Origin: Rutpela maculata
Taxonomy: Eukaryota > Arthropoda > Insecta > Coleoptera > Cerambycidae
Direction: 5' to 3'
Length of the DNA: 64,000 nt
Assembly (NCBI GenBank): GCA_936432065.2
Contig: OW386289.2
Coordinates: 92,687,736 to 92,751,735, forward strand
Made by a program: the position numbers and the translations under genes. A model generated the notes under the pieces. That model had not been told where the DNA came from, searched no databases, and saw only the letters and a list, made by a program, of their open reading frames with translations. Positions 1 through 12,641 of the stretch are shown here, piece after piece (positions within the stretch are counted from its first letter, which is position 1; every line of letters begins with the position of its first letter).

Positions 1-1382
1 AAATTATCACTTTTCTTAGTGCCAAAAAATACTGAAGAGATAGAAATGTGATAGTTTACAAAGTACCTACTTGAAATAAAAAGCCACATATTTGTGAAAA
101 ACATTTTTGCTCCAGCAGTATAAAAAGTAATTTTACTTCACAGTCTGAAAATGGAGTTGTTATATACACTGTAAGTTTTAAATTTACATAAATATTTGTA
201 ACATAACCTATAGATATAAAAACGTCTTTTTAAATATATTTTATGCTTTTAGCGGCAGTTCTAAAGAAAAAGGTTGAAGAAAGGTGCACTTCCAAGCAAA
301 TTAGATGCTTGTTCTTCAGAAAATGTTGTCGCTAAGAAAATTAAGAAGTTATTAAATGAGTGATGTTCACGATAGTATAATTTATCCTCATTTCTGAGAG
401 TTTGTATTTACACTTACTAGAAAAAATATTGTCTGAAGAATGTGTCGTCAAATTACCAAATAAGAATTGAGGTATTCATAAATGTATTGAAAGTAGAAGC
501 TTAGTGTTTACATAAGGCAGAACAGCTTGATAAATTAATTACAACATGTTTTAAGACGGTAAGTGCTTTTTAGATAGTATTTGTTTCCAAATGATAATTT
601 AGTTTTTCAAGTAATTATTTGTATAATTTCTATTTTCAGGTTGGGTTTTGTCTCATGTTTGGTCCTACAATAGAGGTTATTTTTTGCATAAGGATATTAA
701 GTTAACATCAATCAGTAAACCGATCACTGTAGAAGAATTGCAGCATATTTTTCTGAAAATTTAATCTACAACGCTTGCTTAGGTGGACCAAGTACAAATA
801 TTATTATCAAAGTGTTCATTCTGATGTGCAATTAAAGTCAACTTATGTTGGGAGCATAGAAAATGCTCAGTAATTTTGAAGAAAGGAACTATTTGTAAAC
901 ATATTATGTAAATCTTGTTCTTATAATATTGCAGCCCATTACGCCCAGTACTGTTGTAAATAAATTTGTATATTTTACATAAATTTTCTTACCATACCCA
1001 AATAAATTTGAAACTGGTGAATATTTGTTCCTTTACATTTGCCTTTACATAACTGAAATTGCTGTTCAGTTGTGAATATATGCAACACTATATGCAGCAA
1101 AGCAAATTCATGTACCTATATACAGGTTTTTGTTGGACGCTAAAGCTCGCGCCATCTACTAAATTAAATAGGAAGCATGCACTTATGAAGCCATTATTAT
1201 CATAGGAAAGTGCCTTAGTCGGACCACCTATTTAATACACCCTGGTACAGAGCCAATCACCTTTATCTTCATGCCTAGCCTGTCCAATCGACGTACGCGC
1301 CACACACGAAGGTGGAGCCAGGGAGGTAGTGACAGATTATTCGCGTTAATATCTATAAAGGTTTTCTGAAATGTCACAAAAT
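1..1382. other. Unassigned AT-rich DNA, possible decayed THAP-type fragment
   Basis: No intact gene is visible. One short plus-strand reading frame at about 268-363 reads KRLKKGALPS followed by a lysine-rich stretch and a stop. That resembles the basic linker that often follows a THAP finger (family knowledge), but the zinc ligands are absent. A plausible small intron (GTAAGT at about 560, TTTTCAG ending near 640) follows, then frames broken by stops. From about 1355 the sequence joins the repeat that recurs at 36440. I cannot assign the rest. Confidence 0.2.
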
Positions 1383-2001
1383 TAGTGATGGGCCGAACCA
1401 GCTATTTTTGTGTAGCAGCTACTTCTGCTACTGCTATTTTCATTTAGCAGTTAAAAATAGCTGCTATTTTAATAGCAGCTATTTCTTAGCATTAGTTGTT
1501 TTGGCTAAATGGCGCGTATTAACAGATAACAAAAAATTAAAATTTTTTATATAAAGAAAAACGCAATCGCTCTATGGATAGTTAAATATGATTAGTTTCA
1601 AAAGAAATATAAATTATTTGTATAACATTTATTAGTTTATTTTTTATATTCCTCTAAAATATTTGAGCAGACGAACATAATCATGTGTTAAATACTGTTA
1701 AAATAAAATAGTTTTACATGAATTACATATTCCCTTCCTAAGTGCTACACTGTGGACCCGCTTGGCGGCTGCTCGCTGTAGCGGAACGAATGTGCATGCG
1801 CTGCTTGTGCTATCAGTGCTATCACTGCTATTGGGCCGACGCAGCCTGCTTGTGTTGCTGCAAAGGCGCGTTGGCACTCAGCTGGTGATTTCAACCTGCT
1901 AAAAAATAGCAGCTATTTATCAGAGCTCGTAACAGTTGCTACTGCTATGAAGCAAATAGCAGTTAAAAAATAGCAGACTGCTATTTAGCAGCCCATCACT
2001 A
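1383..2001. mobile_element. Non-autonomous hAT element (MITE), 619 bp
   Basis: The ends are TAGTGATGGGC and its reverse complement GCCCATCACTA. It is flanked on both sides by the identical 8-bp sequence CACAAAAT (1375-1382 and 2002-2009); an 8-bp duplication is the hallmark of the hAT superfamily. A related copy of the surrounding repeat at about 36450 reads straight through this point with CATAAAAT present once, so an empty site is available in the same window. Both ends hold clusters of the self-complementary motif AATAGCAGCTATT and variants. The middle is relatively GC-rich and has no transposase frame. It must be mobilised in trans. Confidence 0.92.
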
Positions 2002-2990
2002 CACAAAATGCTACTTTTGATTCGTTCGTGCCGAGCCGAATTTTCGAATTTCGCCGTGCAATTTACGATCAGGTTTATCTGGAAGACTTCCTCTTTACGT
2101 CGCGACATCGTACGGCCGTCCCAATGGTGTTTTTCGAAAAATGTGAACGTGTCAAGATTACATATTTTTGCAATTTTTTCGGTTTCGAAATGTAAGCTGT
2201 TTTTTGCTATTTTTCGCAGATATCTCCGAAACAGTGGGAGTTAGCTCGAAATAAAAAATAAGGTCAAACGAGTATTTTCCACTACGAATCTTTTGCTTCC
2301 ATGAGAAATTTGATTTTTTTTTTTCGTTTCGGAGATAACTACTGAAATGTTGGCCATGTACGGCAAAAAATCGCAAATTTTGAGCTTCTACAGTTGGCAA
2401 CTTTTTAATCTTGGCTTCTACGCCAAAAGACTACTCTAGTTAACTGAAATGGAATTAAATTTGCTAAAAACCTTTTTTTTTATTTTTTGAATTCTGACAA
2501 AAATGAAGAAATTAGAGGGGGCGGGATTTGGGACTTTTTTTTTTCGGTAAAATTTCTCAATTTTGTCACCGTAATTAATCGGTAATTGACTGAAATCGAT
2601 CTCATCTACGATGTTCACTTAATATCATGTACTACTTTGACGCTCCGTTAATCTTGGCCCTTCGAAACGAAAGTTTCTGAGAAAAATTATTTTTTTAAGA
2701 TTTGCATACGCTCTATAGGAAAACGTTTAATTTCTTACATTTCCTCGAATATCTCGATAATTATCGTTTTTTTCGAAAAATTTGTAGACAGCTTATGTAA
2801 AGGGAATTGATTGAGCTTTCCGACGCTTTTTCGATTTTTTCTTTAAAATAAAAAACAAGACTTTTGACCGAATATGCGCTCCGGGCTATTGCAGTTCGAG
2901 AAGTTATGTATTTTCCGCCGCGTAATATTAATCTACAAAGCTGATTTTTTTGTCTACAAGCAGTTTGTGCACTATTTCGATTAAAAATCA
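2002..2990 (+). repeat. Dispersed repeat, copy 1 (interrupted by hAT MITE)
   Basis: From about 1355 to 2990, excluding the hAT insertion, the sequence aligns base for base over long stretches with 36440-37205. The second copy lacks about 125 bp corresponding to roughly 2281-2405. The repeat contains GATATCTCCGAAA and TCGATAATTATCG palindromic pieces but no credible coding frame. The nature of the repeat is not recognised; it could be part of a large foldback or a decayed element. Confidence 0.75.
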
Positions 2991-4953
2991 CATTCTACCT
3001 CCGCTTAAAGGTGGCTAAATCTTTGAAGACAACAAATATAAAAGGGTGAACAAAAATTAAATTTTACAGTTAATTTTATTAATAAACAAAATAAGTAATT
3101 TAAAAAAAAAATTCAATTTAATATTTATTGTTATAATCGTAGATAAAGTATAGTATTCAACTTACGGTAATGGTAATAACTCACTTGATGAATTAAAAAA
3201 AACTTTAATCTGCGTGAGTTATTACCTACATTACCGCTCGTTGAATAATATACTATTTGCTGATTACTACATGACTCTAGACACCGCGCCGGTAAAAATC
3301 ATATAGTGTAGAGGTCAATTATTGTATAGTTGGTTGAGTGCCCTGAACAACATACTAAAAATCCTGACCGATGGGTGGTGTGCGGGGGTGGGTGGGGGTA
3401 GTTTAAAGGTTCCCTTTTCACGTTTTACTTAGATAACACGAAAGCTACGACCTTTAACGAAAAAGTGTCCATCTGCAAAATTAAACTAGATGAAATTTCC
3501 TACAAATAAGTTCCTATTCATTTTTTTTAGGATCAATACTTACGAGATACACAGGGCGGAAAAATCGCAAATTAAAAAAAATCGAGTTTTAATGACATAA
3601 ATGAATTTTAATAATAAATGAATTTAAAAGTAAAAAATTTAGAAAATTTTCAATATTGTTTGAGAACTGCTGAAATGTTGGGATGGGCTTTTATCTTCGC
3701 GTATGTCGATGCCTCTAACCATCAAATACGCTAATACGGCTCTTTCAAAGTGTTCGCGCTCCTTTGTTAGAGACCGCGCATCGGCGAGGATACAAGTTGA
3801 TAATCACACTTTTTATGGTTTTTTTTTTTAAAGTAGGTAAGGTAAGGTCTTTAGCGGTGCGGTAAAGGTGAAAGACGTCGGCGTTTTCTGAGTGCTTAGT
3901 AGATCTGAAGAAAACTATACTCTCCCTTGTGCAATACTTTAGTTTCTGTGGGCACTTCGTTCAGTATACGTCGAACCCGTTCGTTGTATTTGTTTGTTGC
4001 TTTTGTTCTTTTTGAATTTTGGGCCACGTATTTACAGTTAAGATTTATTTTATTGACTTACCGTTCAAGTCGTTAAGTTCTTGATTACCTACAGACACTA
4101 CTTTTTCGTTCTTTTTGTGTTGCTTTTTGAATTTTGGACCAAGTTTTTATTTTTATTCTCTTTATTGACAACGTTAGTTGATAGTTTAGTGTGGTATTTT
4201 AATGTACATAGAAACCATAAAAAATGATCCTAATTTGCCAAATGTGTTGAACGGAGTGCGTATGTCCTTAGTTCGACGCACCGAAAAGTGTATTGATGCA
4301 GACGGAAGCCACTTCGAACAATTTATGTAAATCAAAAATAATTTATTGGTAAGTTCTAGATTTGTCGAATATTTTAGTTTTCGATACCTGATTGGCAATT
4401 CGTTAAATAAATCAGATTTTTTCCTAACTTAAAATACACATAATTGTTTTCTGTTATCGTATCTCTTTATTTCCCAATGTCATGCAATAATTACTCGTTT
4501 TTTAAGCTTAACCCAGAACACTCATTTAGGTTACAAATGTTAATAAATCACATTTAAATCTGATAAATTATAAACAACAATAAAAGCTGCAATATTTTGT
4601 TCTAAATTAAAAAAACACACATGTAAAGAAATGCTGTGTTTAAACCTCTACGCCCATCATTTGCTTGTAGTTCTGCAAAAAGAGATAACGAATTATTTAC
4701 ATTTTTATAATTGGTTCCGTTGAGGCGGTCATCTTTGCTTTGAAACCGCGGGCCGCCGTGTGCCGACGAAAACTATACGTCCATTGACCCAGAAAGGCAG
4801 TGGTTCTCAAATGTTTCCTACCCTAATATTCAAATTGTTGACCTAGGTTAGTTTTTTTCAAATTGCCCCTATAGAAAAAAGTCATAAAGGTTTTTCGTTT
4901 GTCTAGCCGATCCTCATTACCAGTTAATGACGTGAAACTGATTACACCCTGTA
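2991..4953. other. No gene seen; AT-rich intergenic DNA with one hairpin
   Basis: Contains the hairpin listed at 3150-3256. A GC-richer patch lies at about 3690-3990. Short reading frames here are open only by chance and lack recognisable domains. Nothing else can be supported. Confidence 0.5.
3150..3256. repeat. Imperfect inverted repeat / hairpin
   Basis: Left arm 3150-3184 begins ATAGTATTCAAC and ends GGTAATAACTCAC. Right arm 3214-3256 is its reverse complement with a few small gaps. The loop is about 29 bp. It could be the core of a small palindromic MITE; no target duplication was identified. Confidence 0.6.
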
Positions 4954-5330
4954 TACAGGGTGGGCCACTGAAAACGAAACACGCCTGTTTTGGGACACTT
5001 AGACTAGTTTCTTGAAAAAACGCCCGGACAGGTCGATTCTTGATTTTTGAAGGACAACTTTTGATGTCAAACTTGACATTGATTCTTGATTTTGCATATA
5101 GACTCAGACTCAGATACAGTGATTTGAAAGCCCTTTCTGTCCTAGATACTAAACGGTTAAAATTTTTCAAATATCAACCCCCTTTCCCTATTTAAATTCT
5201 TGATTTGGGGGTTGCTGGGGTTAAGTTGTCCCCCAAAAATCAAGAATCGACCTGTCCGAGCGTTTTTTCAAGGAAACTAGTCTAAGTGTCCCAAAACAGG
5301 CGTGTTTCGTTTTCAATAGCCCACCCTGTA
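4954..5330. mobile_element. Palindromic MITE with TACAGGGTG termini
   Basis: The element begins TACAGGGTGGGCC and ends with GCCCACCCTGTA. The outer ~110 bp of each end are near-perfect reverse complements (4954-5065 against 5225-5330), so the single strand would fold into a long hairpin. It is flanked by TA at 4952-4953 and 5331-5332. That fits a Tc1/mariner-like TA insertion, though the TA could also be part of the ends. No coding capacity. Related TACAGGGTG ends occur at 15528, 17959 and 19913. Confidence 0.8.
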
Positions 5331-5970
5331 TAGTTGTATTCGTTAGAATAGTAATTATTTAAAACCATTTTAAAGGTTATACTATGTTTGGTTTTTTAAA
5401 TATTTATAATAAACCGAAAATAAACGCCTATTTCCCTCTTACTCTAAACATTTTAAAAGTCAGCTGAATCAAAATCATCGTCGTCGTCCACATTGTCGTC
5501 TAATTGTGCACCATTCGTACACGTATGTAAGTGCGTAAGTGCCGCACACCATCCGGTAAAACATCGACAAAAGATGGAGTTCAAGATCGCTTCAGAAGAC
5601 TGGTTCTTTGGTGGTGACCGGGGTTCCCCTCGGTTCCATCCCCACTATTTATTTGTTAATTATGTTATTACCTATTTGAGTTATGCGGTTGGGGGATGTG
5701 GAGATTGTGAAGACAGTATACCTATGTACTGTCTCAGTCGAAGATATTTGGGTCTTTGGGAATACGAGGTTGGGGACAAATCTAGTTTTGTTCCCAATTT
5801 CACTGTATTTTTCTCCATTGCGATTCGAGCTAACCAGAATAACCAGAGATATTTAAGAAAAAACAGCAAAAAGCACTAATTTGAACAATCTTTTTTTTAA
5901 CCAATGACAGGGCTAGGACTAGGATTTAATCCAAAACTTTTTGCTACACTCCTTGTAATGTTTACAAGTT
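5331..5970. other. Mostly unassigned; possible decayed protein C-terminus on minus strand
   Basis: On the minus strand, about 5590 down to 5460, a frame reads through a cysteine-containing stretch into an acidic tail (DDNVDDDDDFDSADF) and a stop. This composition looks like a real protein C-terminus rather than chance. No intact upstream frame joins it, and I do not recognise the family. The plus-strand frame across the same bases has no domain-like features. Confidence 0.2.
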
Positions 5971-7317
5971 CAGTGACGTAGCCAGGGGAGGGGTCCAGGG
6001 GGTCCGGACCTCCTCCCGAAATTAATTGACATTTAAATAATTGACAGACATGACATTTAAAATTTTCATATTAATTTTATTTTCGGTTTGAAGATTTCGA
6101 ATCTTGACACCAGCCGGCCCAGTTGCAATATCTTGTAACTTTATTGCAGCCATATTAATAACAGGGCGAAGCCAACAGTGTGTCAATTTGAGTCGACACA
6201 GTTTAGCACAATCTGAATCTGATTTAGTCTTAAGTAACCTGCTGCATATGAGTATGACACATATTTTTTCAAAAAAATAATTAAAACTGAACAAGGTGAA
6301 GTGTAATGAAAATTGTTTCTTTATAATTTAAGGAAATATATTTTTATTCATTTCAACGATTAAGCATCAGTTACTTGTTGATAAATTAGGGACGTGGTAC
6401 AAGTGAATTAACGTTCTCTTGTAAGTGGAAGCATGTAATAATAGTATATTACGTAATGAGTGTTGTAAGAAGCATATTACGCACGAATGGAAAAGTTACG
6501 CACGATGCTGCGTAGCGGCGAGTGCGTATTTCCATGAGTGCGTAATTGATTTACAACTCGAATTATGTACTATACTTTACCTACGATCATATTTATTTAT
6601 TTATTTAGTAAAATCTGGATTTAGTTTACTTGTCAACAATATTATTCAACAAATATGTCAGTTTTGACAGCGTTTGAAAATTACGTAGGCGCATTTGTTT
6701 TTTTAAACCCCGCGTCAGCGATATAAGCCACCTATAATTGCGTGTCCCGTGCTTTTTGTTTACCGTGCGATTTGTTTACAGTGCGATTTGTTTACAATAT
6801 GTAAAGTTCAACTTACATAGATGGCAGGTAGTGTGTTTTTTACTATTTACAGTGGTGATCGTAGGTAAAAAGATATATTATATCGCGTCTTACTCTGTTT
6901 TAATGCCTGCCCACTTTGCCATATAAAAACGACTAGATGTTATGTGATATTATTATATTTGAAATACCTAATTTCTGTTTTGAACAGAACTTTAAATACA
7001 GGGTTTTCCACTTAAAATTCTGAGAGCTAATTTCACGAAAAAAAAAAAATGAGATATTTGAATTCTGTGAAAAGGGTTATAGGTGAAGCAATTAGAATTT
7101 TTTCAAAGTAATAGAATTTCAACGCCTTTAACGAACTAGGCGTCGCGACTCTCGAAAATATAAACGAAAGTAGAGACTTTTAAAATACGGAAATTTGAAA
7201 GTATAATTAGTTTAATAACTTATTTGTCTTATACCCCAACTCGATCTCTGTTTGAGTAATACCCTCAAAATGTTCGGACCCCCCCCCCCCCGAATAAATA
7301 TCCTGGCTACGTCACTG
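5971..7317. mobile_element. Non-autonomous hAT-type element, 1347 bp
   Basis: Perfect 16-bp terminal inverted repeats: CAGTGACGTAGCCAGG at 5971 and its reverse complement ending at 7317. Ends starting CAGTG are typical of hAT elements. ACAAGTT occurs immediately outside both ends (5964-5970 and 7318-7324), seven bases of the expected 8-bp target duplication. The interior has no transposase frame. It includes a C-homopolymer run near 7280 and repeated ACGCACGA/ATTACG motifs at 6450-6560. Confidence 0.85.
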
Positions 7318-9430
7318 ACAAGTTCCAGCAAAAATGTTGCTATAGTAAGACAATTCATTCTTAGGTGATTTAGACTTAGTTTTACTCCTCTACATAGAGA
7401 GAAATAGTAAATCTGTGTCAAATGTAACATTCTGGTTTATTTATTTCCATTCCATATACCTACAAGTAAGAGGTATATTTACAATAAATAATGGACAGAG
7501 AGGTGACAAGCAGTAATTAAATAGGTATCTCAAATTATCGTTATGATGTAAAATTAAATTGGTTCTGAGTTAGTGATACATTTTTATGTGAGGTATTAAA
7601 TAAATGCACGGATTTTCAATGCCTACTTTTAATTCTGACATACCTACTATCTACTTTAGAAACACACTAGGTGGGTATTCAAGTAAAATTAATGTAAGTT
7701 TAATAATTTACCTACCAAATTCATTCTAAAAGTTGAGAGTTGCATGACTACCTTGGATGTAAATTTAGCAAAAATCAAAAACATTGAGAGCATGATATCG
7801 ACTACTTCAACTCCGCGTATTTATAGATACTTCGCGCAAAATAACGACTGAAGCATTTCATACAGAAAAAATGTACTTAAGGCATTTTTCTTTCCGAGCA
7901 ATTTTTTTTAAGAGAAGCCGCACATTTTCGTGTATAATTTTATCCAGATCCAGAATCGTTAAAACGCAATGACATTTGAATTAACAATTTTTCCGCGCGA
8001 TTTGTTATATTTATTTGATGTTTCTCTGAAGTGGGTGCCAACGATCATGGTTTTACCTGTTTTATAGGTATCTTAATTTGGAAGAAAATTGGATATATAA
8101 ATATTTTAAAATAGATAAAGAAAGTAATTAATAAATCACGACTCAATATTATTCTTAGAACCCAACATTATCGAACTGTCAATATTGTGTGCGTTTATAA
8201 ATAAATACAATCAGTTTAGAAAATATCAACAGTACCTAAGCCCGCAAATTTAAAAACCATAAAGCAACATAGTATAAACCATGCCTGTCCCGGCATTTAA
8301 AAAAAACAATACTTTTATCATATCAAGATTTTCCAAAACATAAAATTTAAAAACCGCAATTAATATACACAACAAAACAAATAAATAATAACCGGCCTTT
8401 AAAAAATACTAACTTTTTAAACATACAGTTGCTCCACTAACTATAACAATTAATGCTAATCCGGCTTCCGTCGGCACATAAAAGATTCATGCAAAACGCA
8501 AACCCACTTAGATCGAAGTAAACAGCAAAATATACATTCCAATAGCAGTTGGATATTTAATAAAATGGCATTGCAACATACCTAATTTATCTGTCAAGTT
8601 TAGTAGGCCGAGTCTGTCTAACAAATGAACAATAACACCGATTCGAAACAATCTTAATCAACAGCGACGTAGCCATGAAAGAAAACTATAACCACACCGT
8701 TGCGATGTGGATATTTGCTAACGTTTACATACCTTTGTGTATCTGCGATGCCCGACGCATCTGGCAGCCTGTGTTTTTAGTGCACTTGCTCTTACTTCGA
8801 CCACAATCGGTGACAAGAATCCAACAGGATTTACCAATCCTTATCGGACGAGCTACAGCGTTGCCACACCGGCGGATATTTTGTTCGAGCGGCCTAGGAA
8901 CGACACTATTAGTTGTACGGAGTTGCAAAAATAACACAAAAGGTTGACAATCAATTGATTTATTAAAGAATCAACACTTCGACACGCCCAAATAGTTGGG
9001 TCTTCCAATCGATATTGGTGGTTTACGGCAAGCGATTTAAGCCCCGCCCTTCCGCCATATTCTAGAAAACAAAACCTAATACGTGGAGTTCTTACGGAAT
9101 AAACATAACATCGACGTGAAGTTGGAGCTGTGTTCAAGGAAATCGATGAAGTAGCAGCATTAACTTATAAAGTAATAAAACAAAAAAAAATGTTTGCATC
9201 TCGTTAACTTAAGATTTTCTGCGCATATTATATTAATTTCAAAATCGAATGGAATATTAAAAATGTTAACATGCATAGAGATACATTTAGTTTTGATGTC
9301 CAGCTGCCGTTGTTTCTTTGATACTTTTTCATTTTAAAAATTCAAAATGTCTGTATTAAACTCAGTTTTAATTCACAGAAATTTGACCACTTTCTGAAAG
9401 AAAAGCCCTTTTTACACTTGAACATACACC
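7318..9430. other. No gene supported
   Basis: AT-rich sequence without a convincing gene. A 65-codon plus-strand frame ending at 8934 has a hydrophobic stretch resembling a signal peptide, but it opens on GTG, has no conserved motif and no splice context that decides it. The minus strand at 8853-9137 is likewise open without recognisable content. Confidence 0.4.
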
Positions 9431-9435
9431 CGGTA

Positions 9436-9523
9436 CGCTTTTCGCCAACCATATTGGCATCATTTGGAGAGCTTTAATCCTCCCCAGATGATGGCAATAT
9501 GAATATGGTTGACGAAACGTGAG
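9436..9523. repeat. Short hairpin with GTTGGCGAAACG-type arms
   Basis: The left arm contains TTTCGCCAACCATATTGGC and the right arm its imperfect reverse complement around GGTTGACGAAACGTGAG. The same motif pair recurs inside the large foldback at about 53140-53330 and 54190-54240, so this is a dispersed palindromic repeat. Confidence 0.55.
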
Positions 9524-9779
9524 TCGAGTGATAGTATTCGAGTGTAGTTCTGAAGCGTTTTGGTGTTTGTGGGAACTACTTAAGAGGCAGCGTCATACCG
9601 AAGGTTCCAACTTCCTCCAGGACTTTTTAGAATGCCCAGTATTTTTTCAATGGGGTTCCATCTGTAAAAACTTCGACGGCATTACACATTCCTGGGCTTA
9701 TTGCGCTCTAGTCTACTCTGCATCTTCCAGCACTGGTGTGTCTGTGATCAACTAATACAAGTCCATGGCTGGACGTGTG

Positions 9780-10250
9780 TAAATTGTTTCTATGTTTGGG
9801 TTTACTCCTAAATATTGTAGCCTGCCAATCAGCGCCTAGCACTTGGTTCCTTTCCGCACACTCTAGTCTAGATCGTCTTCATATTTACCCATTGTGTGCA
9901 GAAAAATGTCCTATTAAATCTCGTATTATACTACTCTTAATTGAAACTTGTTCCTTAAGAGCACTTCTTTCGTTTGCTTTCCATGCTGATTTCCGGGGAC
10001 ATTCCTCCAATAAAGTTTGTTTTTGACTCAATCTTTGATAATTTCTCTAGCTGTGCTTTCGGTTATTCCTAGTATGGGTTCTGAGACATGTTTGATCCGT
10101 GTCTGGCAAATTCGTCAGCTTTTTCGTAGCCAGTTATTTTAGAACGTCCTGGCACCCAAAATAATTTAACTCTGTCATGCTCTCCAGGAATTTTAAGCTC
10201 TTCATGTCAGTCCCATACAAATTTGGATGCCAACTTATTAAAGGCCAGTG
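9780..10250 (-). pseudogene. Decayed RNase H-like tail of a non-LTR retrotransposon
   Basis: Read on the minus strand, about 10160 to 10100 gives VPGRSKITGYEKADEFAR. This matches the end of the RNase H domain in jockey/R1/I-type ORF2 proteins (pattern VPGH..I.GNE.AD.LAR). Further down the minus strand, LIGHFSAHNG followed by acidic and cysteine residues resembles the segment after RNase H in the same proteins. Frameshifts and stops are frequent, so it is dead. Boundaries are uncertain and it may extend down to about 9520. Confidence 0.45.
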
Positions 10251-12408
10251 CATGTAATGCCTTTCAAATGTTTAATGACATTCCTATGCATATCAAACTT
10301 CTTTCGAATATTACTTGTTTTCGTCTATAGCGTAAATTCTTCTCTGTGCTATTCCCAGATCATAAACACTCCCTGTTTGCCAGCCCCCCGTATGGGGGTC
10401 TATTTAGTACTGAGTTTAGGGGCCCGGGCTTCCGAGGGGCCCACCAGAGATTTTGGCAAACATTATTTTCTCAAATTTCTCTCCCCCTCAGCGATTATTA
10501 AGCGCGAGGGTCCGTTGGCTCTCGAGGGGTCCGTAGCGGAGTCCCGCCAAAGATTTTGGCAACAAATTTTTTTTCAAATTTCAAAGCTAACTAAATTGTT
10601 ACTCGTGGCATTTACTATTTGTGATTCCAGCTAAGCGTTACGCGCCCTGGCGTTAACCATTCGAATTATGAAACTGACGTCACCCGGGGGTTAAAAATGT
10701 GGTGTTTATTGCATCTCTTTTCGCAAGGCAAAGTTGTCTTTGCAAGTTTATTATTTAAGTATATGCTTATCTGTATGAGCCCAGCTTAGGCCGGTGATGT
10801 TATTGACATATTCACATTGTTTGTGAAGTGAATTGTGAAATTATTATTTTTAAGATTACACCAGCTCAGTTAAGAACATAGTAATCGTTAACGCATTATT
10901 ATTCCTACTAATAAATACCTACTAAATTAAAAATTAACACAATCCGTATCTGTCTGTTATAGTATTTATAAAACTAATATGCATGCTGGATTGTTAAATA
11001 ATATGGCAATATTATTTAATTAACGTTTCAACAATATTTACTTAATCAGCAAACAGGAAAGAATTGTAATATAAAACTCCGTGAGAACAACCTATGCTAT
11101 GGAGTCCAATGTGTATAATGCCTGACACGTGACAAAGTATCTCCGGCGTGACGTCACGCAGCACGTGTTACCAAGGCGGGAAAATTACTTTGAATCACCA
11201 ATACCTATGTAACTCTTTTCTAAAAAAAATCGTGTACCCCCTCCCCAACGTAGGAGGAGAGGGTACACTGACTGCATATAAATAACCCTGGTCGGTGAAA
11301 GGAGAGTAACAATGAAATTGTTTTTATTAACATCAAAAGTCTCCACATACGTTTCACCCACTACGCTGGGTATTGCATTACATATAAAACGCATTTTTTA
11401 TTTTTATTGTACTAAATGAAAATAATTATAATTAAGTTGGAACGAACATTTTATATTTTGTAAAACACAATAGCATACTAGACGTTCCTATTTGTAGAAA
11501 TATGGAGTTCAATGTATAGGTACTGTCTTATAATGCATTTTTGCTAAAATCTAGTTGTATACAATCTAACTTTAATTTTTGTGACATTATCAGTTATTTG
11601 TCAAAATTGCAAGTGTGCAAATAGAGATAGATTTACATTAGAAAAAAATAGTTGTCCTATTTTTTTTTGCTCACGACAGTACCATACCTACACCAAAATT
11701 AGAATAGTATCATCAAAATTTATTATGAATGTTTCTAGATTTAAGAACCGAAATTTTTATTACACAATTTGTAAGACATCAGATGATTGGTTCAAAATCA
11801 ACAAAGTCGATCATACAGAAAATTAATATTTCTTTCTTCGTCAATTTCTCCGTATTTTTTTACATCTGGCAACGTCGAAACGTATGCTGACGGCGTCGAT
11901 AAACTACTCCGCACTCGCAATGAGCAGTGTTTTACCTTTACCTGTTACGAGTTTCGCTAATGGACAATGGACGAAAACAGCAACATCTATATTATAAATT
12001 TGTTTTGGACATCGGTTCACAAAGGATTTAAAATCTTCAATCGATTTCAAACCTAACTTTTTTCATTATTATAAACATTCGCTAAATTCGGTCATTGCAA
12101 TAAAACTACTAGAAAGTTTTTCTGACATTAGTAACGTTTCGGCATAGTACACCATCATCAGAGACACCATAATCCGAACAAAAAGTATTTTTTTTATTCA
12201 ACAAAAGTTTTTATATGCTCTATTTGCAACTATTGTTATGTCGCACTGAGGTAGGCTCATTTCTTTATATATGTGTCCCTCAGAGAAATGCAATAGTCAT
12301 TTACGATTTTTTTAAAATTTAAAATTCTCATCGAATTAAACCACTCTGAAAAAACTAAAATGTTTTAAAACCCTTAACATATCCTCAAAATAAATAATGA
12401 AGCGAACG

Positions 12409-12430
12409 CATGATGTAAATTTACATCATG
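12409..12430. promoter_or_regulatory. Perfect 22-bp palindrome upstream of THAP gene
   Basis: An exact self-complementary sequence centred between 12419 and 12420, with arm CATGATGTAAA. It lies about 210 bp before the THAP start codon and 37 bp before a TGACGTCA site. A role as a dimeric transcription-factor or transposase binding site is inference. Confidence 0.35.
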
Positions 12431-12466
12431 AGCGACCGCGACAGAGATACAGCGCCAACTAGGCGG

Positions 12467-12474
12467 TGACGTCA
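12467..12474. promoter_or_regulatory. TGACGTCA (CRE-like) site upstream of THAP gene
   Basis: The consensus cAMP-response/ATF element lies 168 bp ahead of the THAP start codon. A second THAP-bearing element in this window (38348-39327) has TGACGTCA at 38517, about 106 bp ahead of its first in-region ATG. Shared placement suggests, but does not prove, promoter use. Confidence 0.3.
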
Positions 12475-12641
12475 CCATGCCCGCATTGCAATTAGATGCA
12501 TGTAAAAGGATTTTGACAGTACGGTTTCGTTTGTTAAGTTTAACAAGTATAAATTCTGTGATAACCATTAATCTACGCTTCTTTTAATGAAAATATAAGT
12601 TTTGAGTAGGTATATAAAATAAATAATTAAGATTATCTAAA

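Larger units (their letters stand above)
10251..12641. other. No gene supported; contains TGACGTCA sites and a perfect palindrome
   Basis: A GC-rich patch at 10375-10560 holds two related segments built around CGAGGGGCCC and AGATTTTGGCAA. TGACGTCA occurs at 10675, 11149 and 12467. The segment next to the THAP gene carries a perfect 22-bp palindrome. No reading frame has recognisable domains. Confidence 0.4.

Noticed and set aside
5493..5879. 128-codon plus-strand frame
   Set aside because: No domain, no conserved-looking motif, and the opposite strand over 5460-5590 looks more protein-like.
8675..8947. Overlapping frames on both strands with a signal-peptide-like stretch
   Set aside because: The most plausible one opens on GTG, has no known motif and no supporting splice context.
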